NCBI GenBank assembly: GCA_002425685.1 | Contig: DIMS01000010.1 | Location: 1 to 22,230 of the forward strand | DNA length: 22,230 bases | Reading direction: 5' to 3' | Source: Synergistaceae bacterium UBA5560 | Lineage (GTDB): Bacteria; Synergistota; Synergistia; Synergistales; Aminiphilaceae | Shown: positions 13,316 to 20,693 of the stretch, piece by piece | Numbering within the stretch: position 1 is the stretch's first letter | Layout of the letters: every line of letters begins with the position of its first letter | Program-made: the position numbers and the translations under genes | Notes under the pieces: model-generated | Told to the model about the DNA's origin: nothing | Database searches by the model: none | Seen by the model: the letters and a program-made list of their open reading frames with translations, nothing else

Positions 13316-16300
13316 TTACGGCACCGGCGTGGGGGATGCGACAGGGCGCGTGGTGTGCTTGGACAGTTCCGCCACGTAGGCTTCCAGTTTCGTCACATGT
13401 TCCTCCACCCGGGGGTCCCTGACGAGGGACAGACTTGCCCGGAAACGGGCGATGGCCTCCTCGTAACGCTCGGCTTTCTGCAGTTCCACGCCCTCCCGAA
13501 CGAGGCGGGTCGCCTCGTTCTTCCGCTCCTCTTCGAGGCGCCGTCGTTCCTCCTCGGCGCGGCGGGCTTCTTCTTTGCGGCGCTCCTCCTCCAGTCGTTT
13601 CTCCTCTTCCCGGGCTTCGATGCGGCGGAGACGGTCTTCGAGGATGCGGATGTGCTCCTCAAGCTTCGGATCCGCCAGAAGAGGGAGGCTTTCTCGGTAC
13701 TTTGCCACGGCCTCCGCGAGGTGTCCCGCCTTCTGCAGGGCCGCCCCCTCCTCGCGGAGTTTTTTCGCCGCGGCAAGGCGGGCCTGTTCTTCCGCACGTC
13801 GTTTCTCCTCCGCTTCCCTGCGCCGCCGTTCTTCCTCCTTGCGGAGGAGTTCTTCGAGTTTCTGCGCGTACTCGGCGATCTTCGGGTCTTTCACGAAGGT
13901 GAGGCTCTCCCGGTATTTCTCCAGCGCCTCCGGGTAGGATTGAGCTTTCTGCAGGGTCACTCCCTCGGCGATGAGTTCCCGGGCCTTGGAGAGGCGTGTC
14001 TCGAGAGCTTCTATCTGTTGCGCCACCTCCGGGGCGGAGGCTGCGGCAAAGCTTTCCCGGAATTTTGCCAGGGCCTGGGCGATCTGTTCTTTGTGCAGCA
14101 GGTCCTCGCCCTCGCTCCGGAGTGCCTTTGCGCGCTCCATGCGTTCCTGCCGTTCCTGAACGCGTGTTGTCAGCGCCGCGATTTTTTGATCCGTCTCGGG
14201 GTCGGCCAGGATGACGCGGCTTGCTTCGTATCGCTCTAGAGCTTCCTCAATGCGCCCTTCCGCGGCGAGAGTATCCCCTTCGATCAAGAGTGCCGCAGCG
14301 CGTTGCCGCTCCTCGAATTCCGCGCTGACCCGAGCGAGTTCCGCCGCGGCAGCCATGTTTTCCGGGTCCAGTGCGTGGGCCTCGCGAAGCAGGGCGACGG
14401 CTTCCACCCCCTCGCCCCGTGCCCAGGCGGCCAGTCCCTCGTCGAACTTTTTCGCGGCGTCGGCACGTTTCGTGGCGTCCTCCAGGGTTTTTTCGTCCAC
14501 GGTGACGGAGAAAACGGCCTTGCCCTGTCCGAGTTCGATTCCCTCCCGATCGGTGGCGGTCACGAGAACCTCGCACTCTCCGGTGGTGTGCCTGGAGAAC
14601 GCCGTCTCCGCACCATGGAGTTCGCCCACGACGGAGGCCCCTTCGTTGGTGGCCCAGGAAAAAAGCACCTCTCCACCGGAATCGGGGGAAACGAGGGCGC
14701 GCACGCGCATCTTTTCAAAGACCGCGAGTTCTTCTTTCAGAGGGACGAGCCCCTCAGCGGGCTTCCAGATCCGGGCCCTGGGCTCCTCCGGGCCGAGAAG
14801 GTCGACCGTCACGTCGTAAGGGCGGATCTGCAGAGACATGGAGGCGGAGGCGAGCGTTCCCCCCATGTCTCCGGCGGTGAGGTGGGCGGTGAGGGTGGCT
14901 TCTTCGGCCTTGAGGGAGCGGAAGAGAAAGGCCGTTCCCTCGTCCTTACCCGCCGCCGCGGCACCTTCCGTTTCCCAGAGGATGGCCCGTTTCATCTCGG
15001 GAATGGCGGGGGAGATATGAGCCGTTACCGTCACTTCCTGCCCCACGTAAGGTGTTTCGGGAAGGGCGGAGAGGGAAAGCGCCAGGGGTTCCACGTTGAG
15101 AAGGAATTCTTCGGAGGTGCCCAGGGGGTGGAGCGAATCCTCGCCCTGTTCGAGGACGGTGCAGCGGATGGCATAGGTTCCCGCCTCGGGGAAGAGAGCG
15201 GTTACCTCGTTTGGTGTCGCCTCCGTCGAAGTGGTAAAGGGAACCGCCGGAGAGGATTCGAAACGATAGACCACTCTTTCGGAAGGTGCTCCGCCCTCCG
15301 GATCGAGAGCGGCCCGGAGGAGAACGGGAATGCCCGGAACGGCGGGTTCTCCAGAATCCGGTCTTTCCAGCAGGACTGTGCGGGACGCGGTGGTCGGGGA
15401 AATTTCCGGCTCATCAGGGAGAGGAGGAAGGACGGGCAACTCCGAAACAGGTTCCGCCGGAGTCAACGGAGGAAGTTCCGACGTGGTCGTTCCCGCTGGT
15501 TCCCCCTCGCGGAAATGTCGCAGAATCTGTGCCTCTTCCCGGAAGAGTGCGGTGATGTGCGCCGCCGCATCGTTTTCCCTTCGGGAGAGGTCCTTGGGAA
15601 GCGGTATGTTCAGGGAGGCGAAGGTTGCTCGTATTCGCGGAGCAGCATCCTGGACGATCTTCCAGTGGGCGCGTTCGAAACGGACGCGATAGAGCCTCCG
15701 TTCCGTCTCCGCATCGAAGCCCGTCTCGTGCAACGGGGCTTTCTTGAGGAACTCGAGGGTCTGTCGGATCTTGACGCGCTGCTGTTCCGCCTCCGCCAGA
15801 AAGGCCTTTCCCTGGGAAGCGTCGAAGCGGGGATCTCCCGTGAGAGGAGGCAGTCCCGTGAGGGGACGGGGATCTGGTTTTTGACCCGACACTTCTTCAA
15901 AATATTTTTCCGCGCTCTCCCGGACACGGACAAGTTCCGAGTAGGCGTTCAGGAATTCCTGGAGTTTTTCCGGGGGGGGTTGCCGGAAAATCTCCGTGCC
16001 CTCCTGATCGACGCCGAGATCATGGAGCAGCGCCTCTATCTGCTCCACTCCGCCGGAGAGTGCCTCTTGCCCGTCGAATTCCAGTGCCGGAAGTTCGTTT
16101 TCGGACATCGCGGGGATATTTTCCGTTGCCGTGTCGGCGAAAGAGGCACAGCCAAGGAAAGTGAGGAGGAAGAAAGCGAGCAAAAGCAGGAGCAGAGACC
16201 AGTTGAGAGGAGGGTGCTTCCCGGAGTGGTGGTTCCATCGTCGGGAAGAGGTTCCTTCGTAAAGGCCGGCACGCTCCGGGGCGCTCTTCTCATAAGAGGC

Positions 16301-16405
16301 GTCTCGTGCTCTTTCGGTGCGGCCTGTCCGGGAGCGCAGAGGAACGTCCCTTCTTCCGTTCTGCGGGAATGGTTTTTCAGGAGTTTCGAAAATCGCTCTT
16401 GCCAT
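13316..16405 (-). CDS. Large membrane-anchored protein with Ig/PKD-like domains, TPR-like repeats and charged single-helix spacers
   Basis: I do not recognise a named family. Starts are uncertain: ATG 16405 has AGGAAAGG 12 bases upstream; ATG 16456 and GTG 16459 extend the frame but lack a ribosome site. Numbered from 16459, it spans up to 1047 residues. A basic N-terminus (about 65 residues from 16405) precedes one hydrophobic segment (86-104, ending FLGC), so it is anchored with most of the protein outside the inner membrane. A lipobox reading is imperfect. Residues 115-325 are helical and rich in Glu/Arg. Residues 355-655 look like two or three beta-sandwich domains of PKD/Ig type, e.g. 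ALFPEAGTYAIRCTV and VLFSWATNEGASVV. Residues 668-1034 hold six degenerate helical-hairpin repeats; two are separated by Glu/Arg-rich spacers. The C-terminus ends in a Pro/Thr tail. With its downstream TPR neighbour it is probably an envelope scaffold; no catalytic motif is seen. Confidence 0.8.
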   Translation of the reverse strand: MARAIFETPEKPFPQNGRRDVPLRSRTGRTERARDASYEKSAPERAGLYEGTSSRRWNHHSGKHPPLNWSLLLLLLAFFLLTFLGCASFADTATENIPAMSENELPALEFDGQEALSGGVEQIEALLHDLGVDQEGTEIFRQPPPEKLQEFLNAYSELVRVRESAEKYFEEVSGQKPDPRPLTGLPPLTGDPRFDASQGKAFLAEAEQQRVKIRQTLEFLKKAPLHETGFDAETERRLYRVRFERAHWKIVQDAAPRIRATFASLNIPLPKDLSRRENDAAAHITALFREEAQILRHFREGEPAGTTTSELPPLTPAEPVSELPVLPPLPDEPEISPTTASRTVLLERPDSGEPAVPGIPVLLRAALDPEGGAPSERVVYRFESSPAVPFTTSTEATPNEVTALFPEAGTYAIRCTVLEQGEDSLHPLGTSEEFLLNVEPLALSLSALPETPYVGQEVTVTAHISPAIPEMKRAILWETEGAAAAGKDEGTAFLFRSLKAEEATLTAHLTAGDMGGTLASASMSLQIRPYDVTVDLLGPEEPRARIWKPAEGLVPLKEELAVFEKMRVRALVSPDSGGEVLFSWATNEGASVVGELHGAETAFSRHTTGECEVLVTATDREGIELGQGKAVFSVTVDEKTLEDATKRADAAKKFDEGLAAWARGEGVEAVALLREAHALDPENMAAAAELARVSAEFEERQRAAALLIEGDTLAAEGRIEEALERYEASRVILADPETDQKIAALTTRVQERQERMERAKALRSEGEDLLHKEQIAQALAKFRESFAAASAPEVAQQIEALETRLSKARELIAEGVTLQKAQSYPEALEKYRESLTFVKDPKIAEYAQKLEELLRKEEERRRREAEEKRRAEEQARLAAAKKLREEGAALQKAGHLAEAVAKYRESLPLLADPKLEEHIRILEDRLRRIEAREEEKRLEEERRKEEARRAEEERRRLEEERKNEATRLVREGVELQKAERYEEAIARFRASLSLVRDPRVEEHVTKLEAYVAELSKHTTRPVASPTPVP
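13358..14458 (-). repeat. Six tandem degenerate TPR-like repeats with charged helical spacers (coding)
   Basis: In 16459 numbering the units start at residues 668, 721, 777, 826, 897 and 983. The core pattern is A-x-x-L-x-x-E-G-x-x-L-Q-K-A-x-x-Y-x-E-A-L-x-K-Y-R-E-S-L-x-L-x-x-D-P-K-x-x-E. The last three units are closest to each other (EGVTLQKAQSYPEAL, EGAALQKAGHLAEAV, EGVELQKAERYEEAI). Spacers of about 26 and 36 residues, almost pure Glu/Arg/Lys/Ala, follow the fourth and fifth units (13772-13849 and 13514-13621). They fit single-alpha-helix or coiled-coil rods. Confidence 0.75.
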
Positions 16406-16515
16406 GGATGGGCACCGCCTTTCCTGGATGACATGAGGATGATCCGCCCTCGGCATCACGTGCGTTGAAGAGGGAACATGTCTTTTGCACGCTTCTCCGT
16501 CGATTCACTACCGTG

Positions 16516-16544
16516 ATTATCCCGCAAGGTCGGATCCGAGGCAA
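16516..16544 (-). promoter_or_regulatory. Sigma70-like promoter for the large repeat-protein / TPR operon
   Basis: On the minus strand, TTGCCT (16544-16539) and GATAAT (16521-16516) are separated by exactly 17 bases, matching consensus at 4/6 and 5/6 positions. The expected transcript start is near 16509, about 50 bases ahead of ATG 16456 and 100 ahead of ATG 16405. It lies after the upstream gene's terminator. Confidence 0.6.
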
Positions 16545-16688
16545 GGGAGGAAGTGGCAGGGGTGCTCGCCTTTTTTCGGTGGTGATGCGGTGATTTGAAA
16601 CGCGAGACGTGTTCCGAAAGAGCGGGTTCCCTTCCGCCGGGGAACGGAAAAGATGGCGGGTGCGTCGGGAGTGTTCCGGCAAAGGGCG

Positions 16689-16736
16689 AAAAGGCCCTCA
16701 TCCGAAGGCGTGTGACGCGGATCTTCGAGTGAGGGC
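16689..16736 (-). terminator. Rho-independent terminator of the C26 hydrolase gene
   Basis: On the minus strand GCCCTCA...CGAAG (16736-16723) pairs with CTTCG...TGAGGGC (16707-16694), with a 2x2 internal mismatch, and is followed by CTTTTCG (T-run at 16692-16689). It begins 32 bases after the gene's stop. Confidence 0.72.
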
Positions 16737-16768
16737 TCGCGTGTTTTGTGCAGAACGGTGTGGAAGGG

Positions 16769-17494
16769 TCAGTTTTTTCCGAAGTGTCGTGCGGCTTCCA
16801 CCAGGCCTGTGAAAAGGGGGAGCATGTCGTCTCCCGCGGTGAGCATTTCCTCGGGATGCCATTGCACCCCCAGGGCGAAGGGATGCCCCCGGACCTCCAC
16901 GCACTCGGGAATGCCGTCAGGTGCGGAAGCCGTGACCAGCACGTCCTTTCCGGGAACTCGAATGGCCTGGTGGTGGAAGCTGTTGACGAGGAAGGTCGTT
17001 CCGAGAAGACGCCGGATCAGGGATCCCTCCATGGTGGTGACACCGTGGGTGGCGACGAAACGGAAGGATTTCTGGGAATGCTGAAGTGTCGGTTCCGGCC
17101 TTGAGGGAAGATCCTGCCAGAGCGTGCCCCCGAGGGCGACGTTGAGAACCTGAATGCCCCGGCAGATGGCGAGGAGGGGACGTCCCGTGGCCAGCGCGAG
17201 ATGCGCGGCCTTCATGTGGAAATGGTCCAGGTGAGGATGGACCGCGCCGAGACCGAGGGATGGCTCTTCCCCGTAGAGTGCGGGATGTACGTCGTCACCG
17301 CCGGGCAGAAGAAACCCCGCGGCCGATTCGGCCTGAACCGGCAAATCCTCCAGGTTTGACAGAAGAGGCAGCACGAGGGGAACGCCGCCCCCTTTCTCGA
17401 CGGCCTGGACATAGCGCTGTGAGAGATCGCATCGTTCCCGTCCTCTCGCATCGAGAGCGAAATCACCGAGTATGGCGATGAGCGGTTTTTTCAT
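16769..17494 (-). CDS. Peptidase C26 / class I glutamine amidotransferase-like hydrolase (gamma-glutamyl-GABA hydrolase family)
   Basis: A 241-residue cytoplasmic protein of the PuuD-like C26 family, which hydrolyses gamma-glutamyl amide bonds such as gamma-glutamyl-GABA in polyamine breakdown. The catalytic set is intact: nucleophile C111 in LLAICRGIQVLNVALGG, and H213 with E215 in GVQWHPEEM. The family blocks PGGDDVHPALYGE, LDHFHMKAAHLAL and VNSFHHQAI are also clear. ATG 17494 (MKKPLIAILGD) gives the usual family length, though its ribosome site is weak (GAGGGTG about 12 bases upstream). It lies 198 bases downstream of the metallophosphoesterase. No PuuA-like ligase or other polyamine genes are in view, so the true substrate could be another gamma-glutamyl or folyl-polyglutamate-like amide. 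Confidence 0.9.
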   Translation of the reverse strand: MKKPLIAILGDFALDARGRERCDLSQRYVQAVEKGGGVPLVLPLLSNLEDLPVQAESAAGFLLPGGDDVHPALYGEEPSLGLGAVHPHLDHFHMKAAHLALATGRPLLAICRGIQVLNVALGGTLWQDLPSRPEPTLQHSQKSFRFVATHGVTTMEGSLIRRLLGTTFLVNSFHHQAIRVPGKDVLVTASAPDGIPECVEVRGHPFALGVQWHPEEMLTAGDDMLPLFTGLVEAARHFGKN

Positions 17495-17527
17495 GATGGC
17501 GGCATCACCCTCGGTACGAAAAGGGTG

Positions 17528-17565
17528 AAAAAGTTCTCGTGCTCGTTGCGGCAGCCGGGAGCACG
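17528..17565 (-). terminator. Possible terminator after the metallophosphoesterase gene
   Basis: On minus, CGTGCTC (17565-17559) pairs with GAGCACG (17544-17538) over 7 bp, followed by AGAAC and TTTTT (17532-17528). It lies 128 bases after the stop and only about 35 bases ahead of the C26 hydrolase start, so it could also act as a leader structure for that gene. Confidence 0.4.
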
Positions 17566-17692
17566 GTGCTTGTGCGGCGCGGTGGTTTCTTTCGTCCTGG
17601 TGAAGTCCCTCTCATGAATGTTCGTGCCTCCAGTCGTTTTGTGTTTCCGATGCGTCGTTCGCGTCGCTGCGGGTTTTCGTTCCGTTGAACCG

Positions 17693-18307
17693 TCATCCGC
17701 GGAATCGGCGGCGCAGCAGCCTTGCGTCGTCGGTGCCGAAGGGGTAGTCGAGATAGTAGATTTCCTTCTTGTGCAGGTCCAGGAGGTGCATGAATTCGAT
17801 CCCGTTGAGGAAGAGCTTGTCCTCCCGGAATCCTCCCTCCAGGGAGACATCGTGCCCGAAGAGATTGATCGGCGCGGGGTTGTGGAGGAGTTCTTCGCTC
17901 CGATGGGCGATGCGAATGTGTCGTCCCTCCGGGAAGATGTCCGTGCATCCCCGGACGATGATGCTCCGGGAGGCGAATTTTTGCAAGGTCCTTTCATCGT
18001 CGTGGTTTCCGAGAACGAGATAGACCTCCGCAGCCGTGGTTCCCTCCAGGAGTTTCAGAAGCGTGCGAACTCTCTTTTCGTACAGATCGAGACAGCAGGG
18101 GCTCCGCTCGAGTTTCACGTCGTCCGCCAGGTCACCCGTGTGGACGATCCACGAGGGGGAGAGTCTGCCCAGAAGACGTCGCAGATGGCCGTACATGGTG
18201 GAGGGCGTGTCGGAGATGTGGAGGAGCGCGCCTTGCGGGAGTGGCACCTTTCGGACGAGGCGGAGAGAACGAAGAAGACGCTCCATGTTTTCAGCGAGAG
18301 GTGTCAT
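17693..18307 (-). CDS. Divergent calcineurin-like metallophosphoesterase
   Basis: 204 residues; ATG 18307 has AAGGAGA with 6 bases spacing on minus. Motifs of the binuclear metallophosphoesterase fold are seen in order: LLHISDTPST (D33), IVHTGDLADD (58-63), LVLGNHDDE (GNHD at 100-103), H135 and LFGHDV (151-154). Two usual metal ligands are altered: motif I is normally D-x-H but reads D-T-P (P35), and the last motif is normally G-H-x-H but reads G-H-D-V. The middle motifs, which supply the bridging aspartate and the Asn-His pair, are intact. The enzyme may bind one metal differently or have a changed substrate. It sits between the aldolase and the C26 hydrolase on the same strand. The natural substrate (nucleotide, phosphodiester or phosphoprotein) cannot be told. 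Confidence 0.85.
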   Translation of the reverse strand: MTPLAENMERLLRSLRLVRKVPLPQGALLHISDTPSTMYGHLRRLLGRLSPSWIVHTGDLADDVKLERSPCCLDLYEKRVRTLLKLLEGTTAAEVYLVLGNHDDERTLQKFASRSIIVRGCTDIFPEGRHIRIAHRSEELLHNPAPINLFGHDVSLEGGFREDKLFLNGIEFMHLLDLHKKEIYYLDYPFGTDDARLLRRRFRG

Positions 18308-18354
18308 GGAGTGTCTCCTTCTTCCGAAGAAGGGGGATTGCGGAAAACGGTCGG

Positions 18355-18389
18355 AAAAAAGTGGAGGGACGAAAGAGTTCCCGCCCCTC
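18355..18389 (-). terminator. Probable terminator of the fructose-bisphosphate aldolase gene
   Basis: On minus, a G-rich arm (18389-18379) can pair with GTCCCTCC (18370-18363), either as GAGGG/CCCTC or as GGCGGGA/TCCCTCC with one mismatch. It is followed by AC and TTTTTT (18360-18355). It begins about 40 bases after the aldolase stop. Confidence 0.45.
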
Positions 18390-18428
18390 TACTCGGAAAA
18401 TCGTCCTTATTGTGTTGTGCCGGGAACA

Positions 18429-19490
18429 TCAGGCCACGGTGATTGCCTTTTCCAGATAGACGTCCTGCACGGCGGAGATGAGCTTCACACCCTCGTCGAA
18501 GGGCTTCTGGAAGGCCTTGCGCCCCAGGATGAGTCCCATGCCGCCGCCGCGTTTGTTGATCACCGCCGTCTTCACCGCCTCGGCGAGATCGTTCTGTCCC
18601 GCAGCGCCGCCGGAGCTGATGAGTCCCGCACGGCCCATGTAGCAGTTCGCAACCTGGTAACGGAGAAGATCCACGGGATGGGAACTCGAGAGTTTGTCGT
18701 AGACGGCGCTCGATGTCTTGCCGAATTTCAGCGCCGTGTACCCGCCGTTGTTCTCGGGGAGCTTCTGTTTGATGATGTCCGCGGCGATGGTCACGCCCAG
18801 GTGGTTTGCCTGTCCCGTGAGATCCGCCGCCAGGTGATAGTCCGTCTCCTTCGTTTTGAATGCCTCGTTACGCAGGTAGCACCAGAGAATGGTTGCCATA
18901 CCCAACTCGTGGGCCCGTTCGAAGGCCTGGGAGATCTCCTGGATCTGGCGGCTCGACTCGGGGCTTCCGAAATAGACCGTGGCACCCACAGCGACGGCGC
19001 CCATGTCCCAGGCCTGTTCAACCGAGGCGAAGAGAATCTGGTCGTGGGTGTTTGGGTAGGAGAGGAGTTCGTTGTGGTTGATTTTGAGGATGAGGGGGAT
19101 CTTGTGTGCGTACTTTCTCGCGACCATGCCCAGGACGCCCAGTGTGCTGGCGACGGCGTTGCAGCCGGCCTCGACGGCGAGGCGCACGATGTTCTCGGGA
19201 TCGAAGTAGAGGGGATTCGGGGCGAAGCTGGCGCCGGCGGCATGTTCGATCCCCTGGTCCACGGGAAGAATCGACAGATAGCCCGTTCCGGCGAGGTTTC
19301 CGGACCCGAAGAGTGCCTGGAGGGAGCGCAGGACGGGAATGGGCCTGTCCGAGGGGGCGAAAATGCGGTCCACGAAATCGGGACCCGGCACGTGAAGGGA
19401 TTCCTTCGGGATCGTGTTGCACCGATGGGCCAGGAGATGCTCCGCTTCGGAACCGAGAAGCGCTTCGATATCCTTCATGGTGGTGCTCAT
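18429..19490 (-). CDS. fbaB: Class I fructose-bisphosphate aldolase, DhnA/FbaB type
   Basis: Schiff-base aldolase that interconverts fructose 1,6-bisphosphate with dihydroxyacetone phosphate and glyceraldehyde 3-phosphate. ATG 19490 has AAGGAGG 8 bases upstream, so the start at 19523 is rejected. The 353-residue product is close to E. coli FbaB (about 350). Conserved blocks: GYLSILPVDQGIEHAAGASF (70-89), DPENIVRLAVEAGCNAVASTLG, KINHNE, the lysine-bearing TIAADIIKQKLPENNGG (K241/K243, the Schiff-base region), SSGGAAG and the phosphate-binding end GGMGLILGRKAFQKP. It is divergent from the 2-hydroxyacid dehydrogenase across a 219-base regulatory gap with a consensus -10. Phosphoglycerate mutase is two genes away, so this is a small glycolysis/gluconeogenesis cluster. 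Confidence 0.95.
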   Translation of the reverse strand: MSTTMKDIEALLGSEAEHLLAHRCNTIPKESLHVPGPDFVDRIFAPSDRPIPVLRSLQALFGSGNLAGTGYLSILPVDQGIEHAAGASFAPNPLYFDPENIVRLAVEAGCNAVASTLGVLGMVARKYAHKIPLILKINHNELLSYPNTHDQILFASVEQAWDMGAVAVGATVYFGSPESSRQIQEISQAFERAHELGMATILWCYLRNEAFKTKETDYHLAADLTGQANHLGVTIAADIIKQKLPENNGGYTALKFGKTSSAVYDKLSSSHPVDLLRYQVANCYMGRAGLISSGGAAGQNDLAEAVKTAVINKRGGGMGLILGRKAFQKPFDEGVKLISAVQDVYLEKAITVA

Positions 19491-19579
19491 GTTCTCGACC
19501 TCCTTCTTGTTCTGAAGGCACACGTTCCGTCTCGCGGGTGGCGGACGGATTTTCTGGGGAGTTGTTCCATGCCCGTTCG

Positions 19580-19585
19580 ATTATA
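19580..19585 (-). promoter_or_regulatory. Consensus -10 element for the aldolase gene
   Basis: On minus it reads a perfect TATAAT (19585-19580) within TTGTATAATCG, predicting transcription from about 19573 and an 80-base leader. The -35 region is weak; the nearest candidate TTTCCG (19611-19606) is 20 bases away and falls in the palindrome at 19606-19617. Confidence 0.5.
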
Positions 19586-19605
19586 CAACGAAGAAAGCGA
19601 TGGCG

Positions 19606-19617
19606 CGGAAATTTCCG
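19606..19617. promoter_or_regulatory. 12-bp palindrome between divergent promoters (candidate operator)
   Basis: CGGAAATTTCCG is perfectly symmetrical and lies between the facing -10 elements of the aldolase (19580-19585) and the dehydrogenase (19628-19633), covering or flanking both -35 positions. A regulator bound there could control both genes; no regulator gene is adjacent. Confidence 0.4.
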
Positions 19618-19624
19618 TGGTCCG

Positions 19625-19633
19625 TGCTAGAAT
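19625..19633 (+). promoter_or_regulatory. Extended -10 promoter for the 2-hydroxyacid dehydrogenase gene
   Basis: TG-C-TAGAAT (19625-19633) matches the extended -10 form TGnTATAAT at 5/6 core positions, which can work without a good -35. Transcription would start near 19640, leaving a leader of about 70 bases that contains the inverted repeat at 19648-19694. Confidence 0.5.
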
Positions 19634-19647
19634 GAGACGTTATGGAA

Positions 19648-19694
19648 TTCATTCGAACCAGTGCTGCGACGTGCGTAAATCCTTTTCGAATGAA
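19648..19694 (+). promoter_or_regulatory. 10-bp inverted repeat in the leader of the dehydrogenase gene
   Basis: TTCATTCGAA (19648-19657) and its exact complement TTCGAATGAA (19685-19694) flank 27 bases. The right arm touches the ribosome site (GGAAGG, 19695-19700). It could form an RNA hairpin affecting translation, or be a split DNA-binding site with two TTCGAA cores. Confidence 0.4.
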
Positions 19695-19709
19695 GGAAGG
19701 TGAACGGAC

Positions 19710-20693
19710 ATGTCAAAAAGAACGGTTTTCGTGACTTTTCCCACACAGAGAGAGGTGCGGAGGGTTTTGGAGGAGGAACTCGGTTCTCTCGCCCGACTGG
19801 TCTACGTAGAGGACGTTCCCTCCAGGGAACGGATCTCCGTTCTCCAAGAAGTTGAGATCCTGCTACCCTTCTTTCTTTCCGCGGAGTTCTCCCCGGAGGA
19901 GCTGGCCTGCCTGGATTCACTCGTCTTCCTGCAGTCCATGCTCGCGGGAGTGGACGACATTCCTTTCGCCGCGATTCCGCAGGAGGTAACCATCTGCAGC
20001 AATGGAGGTGCCTGGGCGGACCCTCTCGCGGAACACGCCCTCGGCATGGCCCTGGCGCTTGGAAAACTTCTCTTCTGGAACCACGGCAAGCTTTCCAGGG
20101 GTGAATACGATTTTGCCGAGAAAAGCTTCTGGTTCCGGAATTCCGTGTGTGGCATTCTCGGTTTCGGGGGAATCGGCAAAGCCATTGCTGCCCTGGCGCG
20201 GCCCATGGGGATGAAAATTCACGTGATCAACCGCAGTGGCGTCTCCGATGCACTGGTGGACTTTCTCGGTTCTCTGGACGATCTGGAGACGATGCTCCGT
20301 GTCGCGGACGTGCTCTTCGTGACGATCCCCCTCACGCGAGCCACCAAGGGGCTGCTGGGAAGCCGGGAGCTCTCGTGGATGAAGGACGAGGCGATCCTCG
20401 TGAACGTCGCTCGTGGAGACATCATTTCCGAGAAGGCCCTCTTCGAACATATGCGGGACCACTCCCGCTTCAAAGTGGGAATCGACACGTGGTGGAACGA
20501 ACCTGGGGAGGGGAAGCGTTTTCGTGTCAATTATCCCTTTTTCCGTTTCCCTCATTTCCTCGGTTCGCCCCACAACGCGAACCGGGTGGAGGGAATAAAC
20601 CCCGTGGCGGCTCGCTTCGCCGCCGCGAATATCGCCCGTTTTCTCCGGGGGGAGGCGCCGAAGGGCGTGGTGGACAGGGAGGAATACCTTTGA
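19710..20693 (+). CDS. D-isomer-specific 2-hydroxyacid dehydrogenase
   Basis: NAD(P)-dependent oxidoreductase, 327 residues, that interconverts a 2-oxo acid and a D-2-hydroxy acid in the cytoplasm. ATG 19710 has GAAGGAAGG about 9 bases upstream. The Rossmann nucleotide-binding loop GFGGIG is at 151-156, and the catalytic triad is present: R235 in VNVARGDII, E264 in WWNEP and H288 in SPHNA. The first strand after the loop ends in HVINRSG; with no clear acidic residue at its tip, NADP is possible, but I cannot decide. SNGGAWADPLAEHALGMALAL is the usual substrate-domain block. The C-terminus is shorter than in SerA-type enzymes and there is no ACT domain. Neighbouring glycolytic genes suggest a hydroxypyruvate, glyoxylate, phosphoglycerate or lactate role; this is inference. 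Confidence 0.92.
   Translation: MSKRTVFVTFPTQREVRRVLEEELGSLARLVYVEDVPSRERISVLQEVEILLPFFLSAEFSPEELACLDSLVFLQSMLAGVDDIPFAAIPQEVTICSNGGAWADPLAEHALGMALALGKLLFWNHGKLSRGEYDFAEKSFWFRNSVCGILGFGGIGKAIAALARPMGMKIHVINRSGVSDALVDFLGSLDDLETMLRVADVLFVTIPLTRATKGLLGSRELSWMKDEAILVNVARGDIISEKALFEHMRDHSRFKVGIDTWWNEPGEGKRFRVNYPFFRFPHFLGSPHNANRVEGINPVAARFAAANIARFLRGEAPKGVVDREEYL

Larger units (their letters stand above)
16406..16768. other. 363-base gap between the C26 hydrolase stop and the start of the large repeat protein
   Basis: It holds the hydrolase terminator (16689-16736) and a promoter (16516-16544), both on minus, described separately. Bases 16406-16459 could be an N-terminal extension of the large gene. 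I see nothing recognisable in 16545-16688. Confidence 0.5.

Noticed and set aside
11518..13422. A 634-codon plus-strand open frame opposite the proline-rich TPR gene
   Set aside because: The Gly/Arg-rich translation mirrors the polyproline codons of the real gene; no start signal or domain.
16145..16165. Lipoprotein signal (FLGC) in the large repeat protein
   Set aside because: The -3 and -2 residues (F, L) are atypical for a lipobox and the preceding basic tail is too long; a plain membrane anchor is more likely.
14303..16468. A 721-codon plus-strand open frame opposite the large repeat protein
   Set aside because: The composition is Gly/Arg/Phe-rich with no recognisable domains, while the minus frame has periodic repeats and domain-like structure.
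18036..19703. A 555-codon plus-strand open frame opposite the aldolase and metallophosphoesterase
   Set aside because: It is antisense to an unmistakable FbaB-type aldolase and runs across its promoter region.
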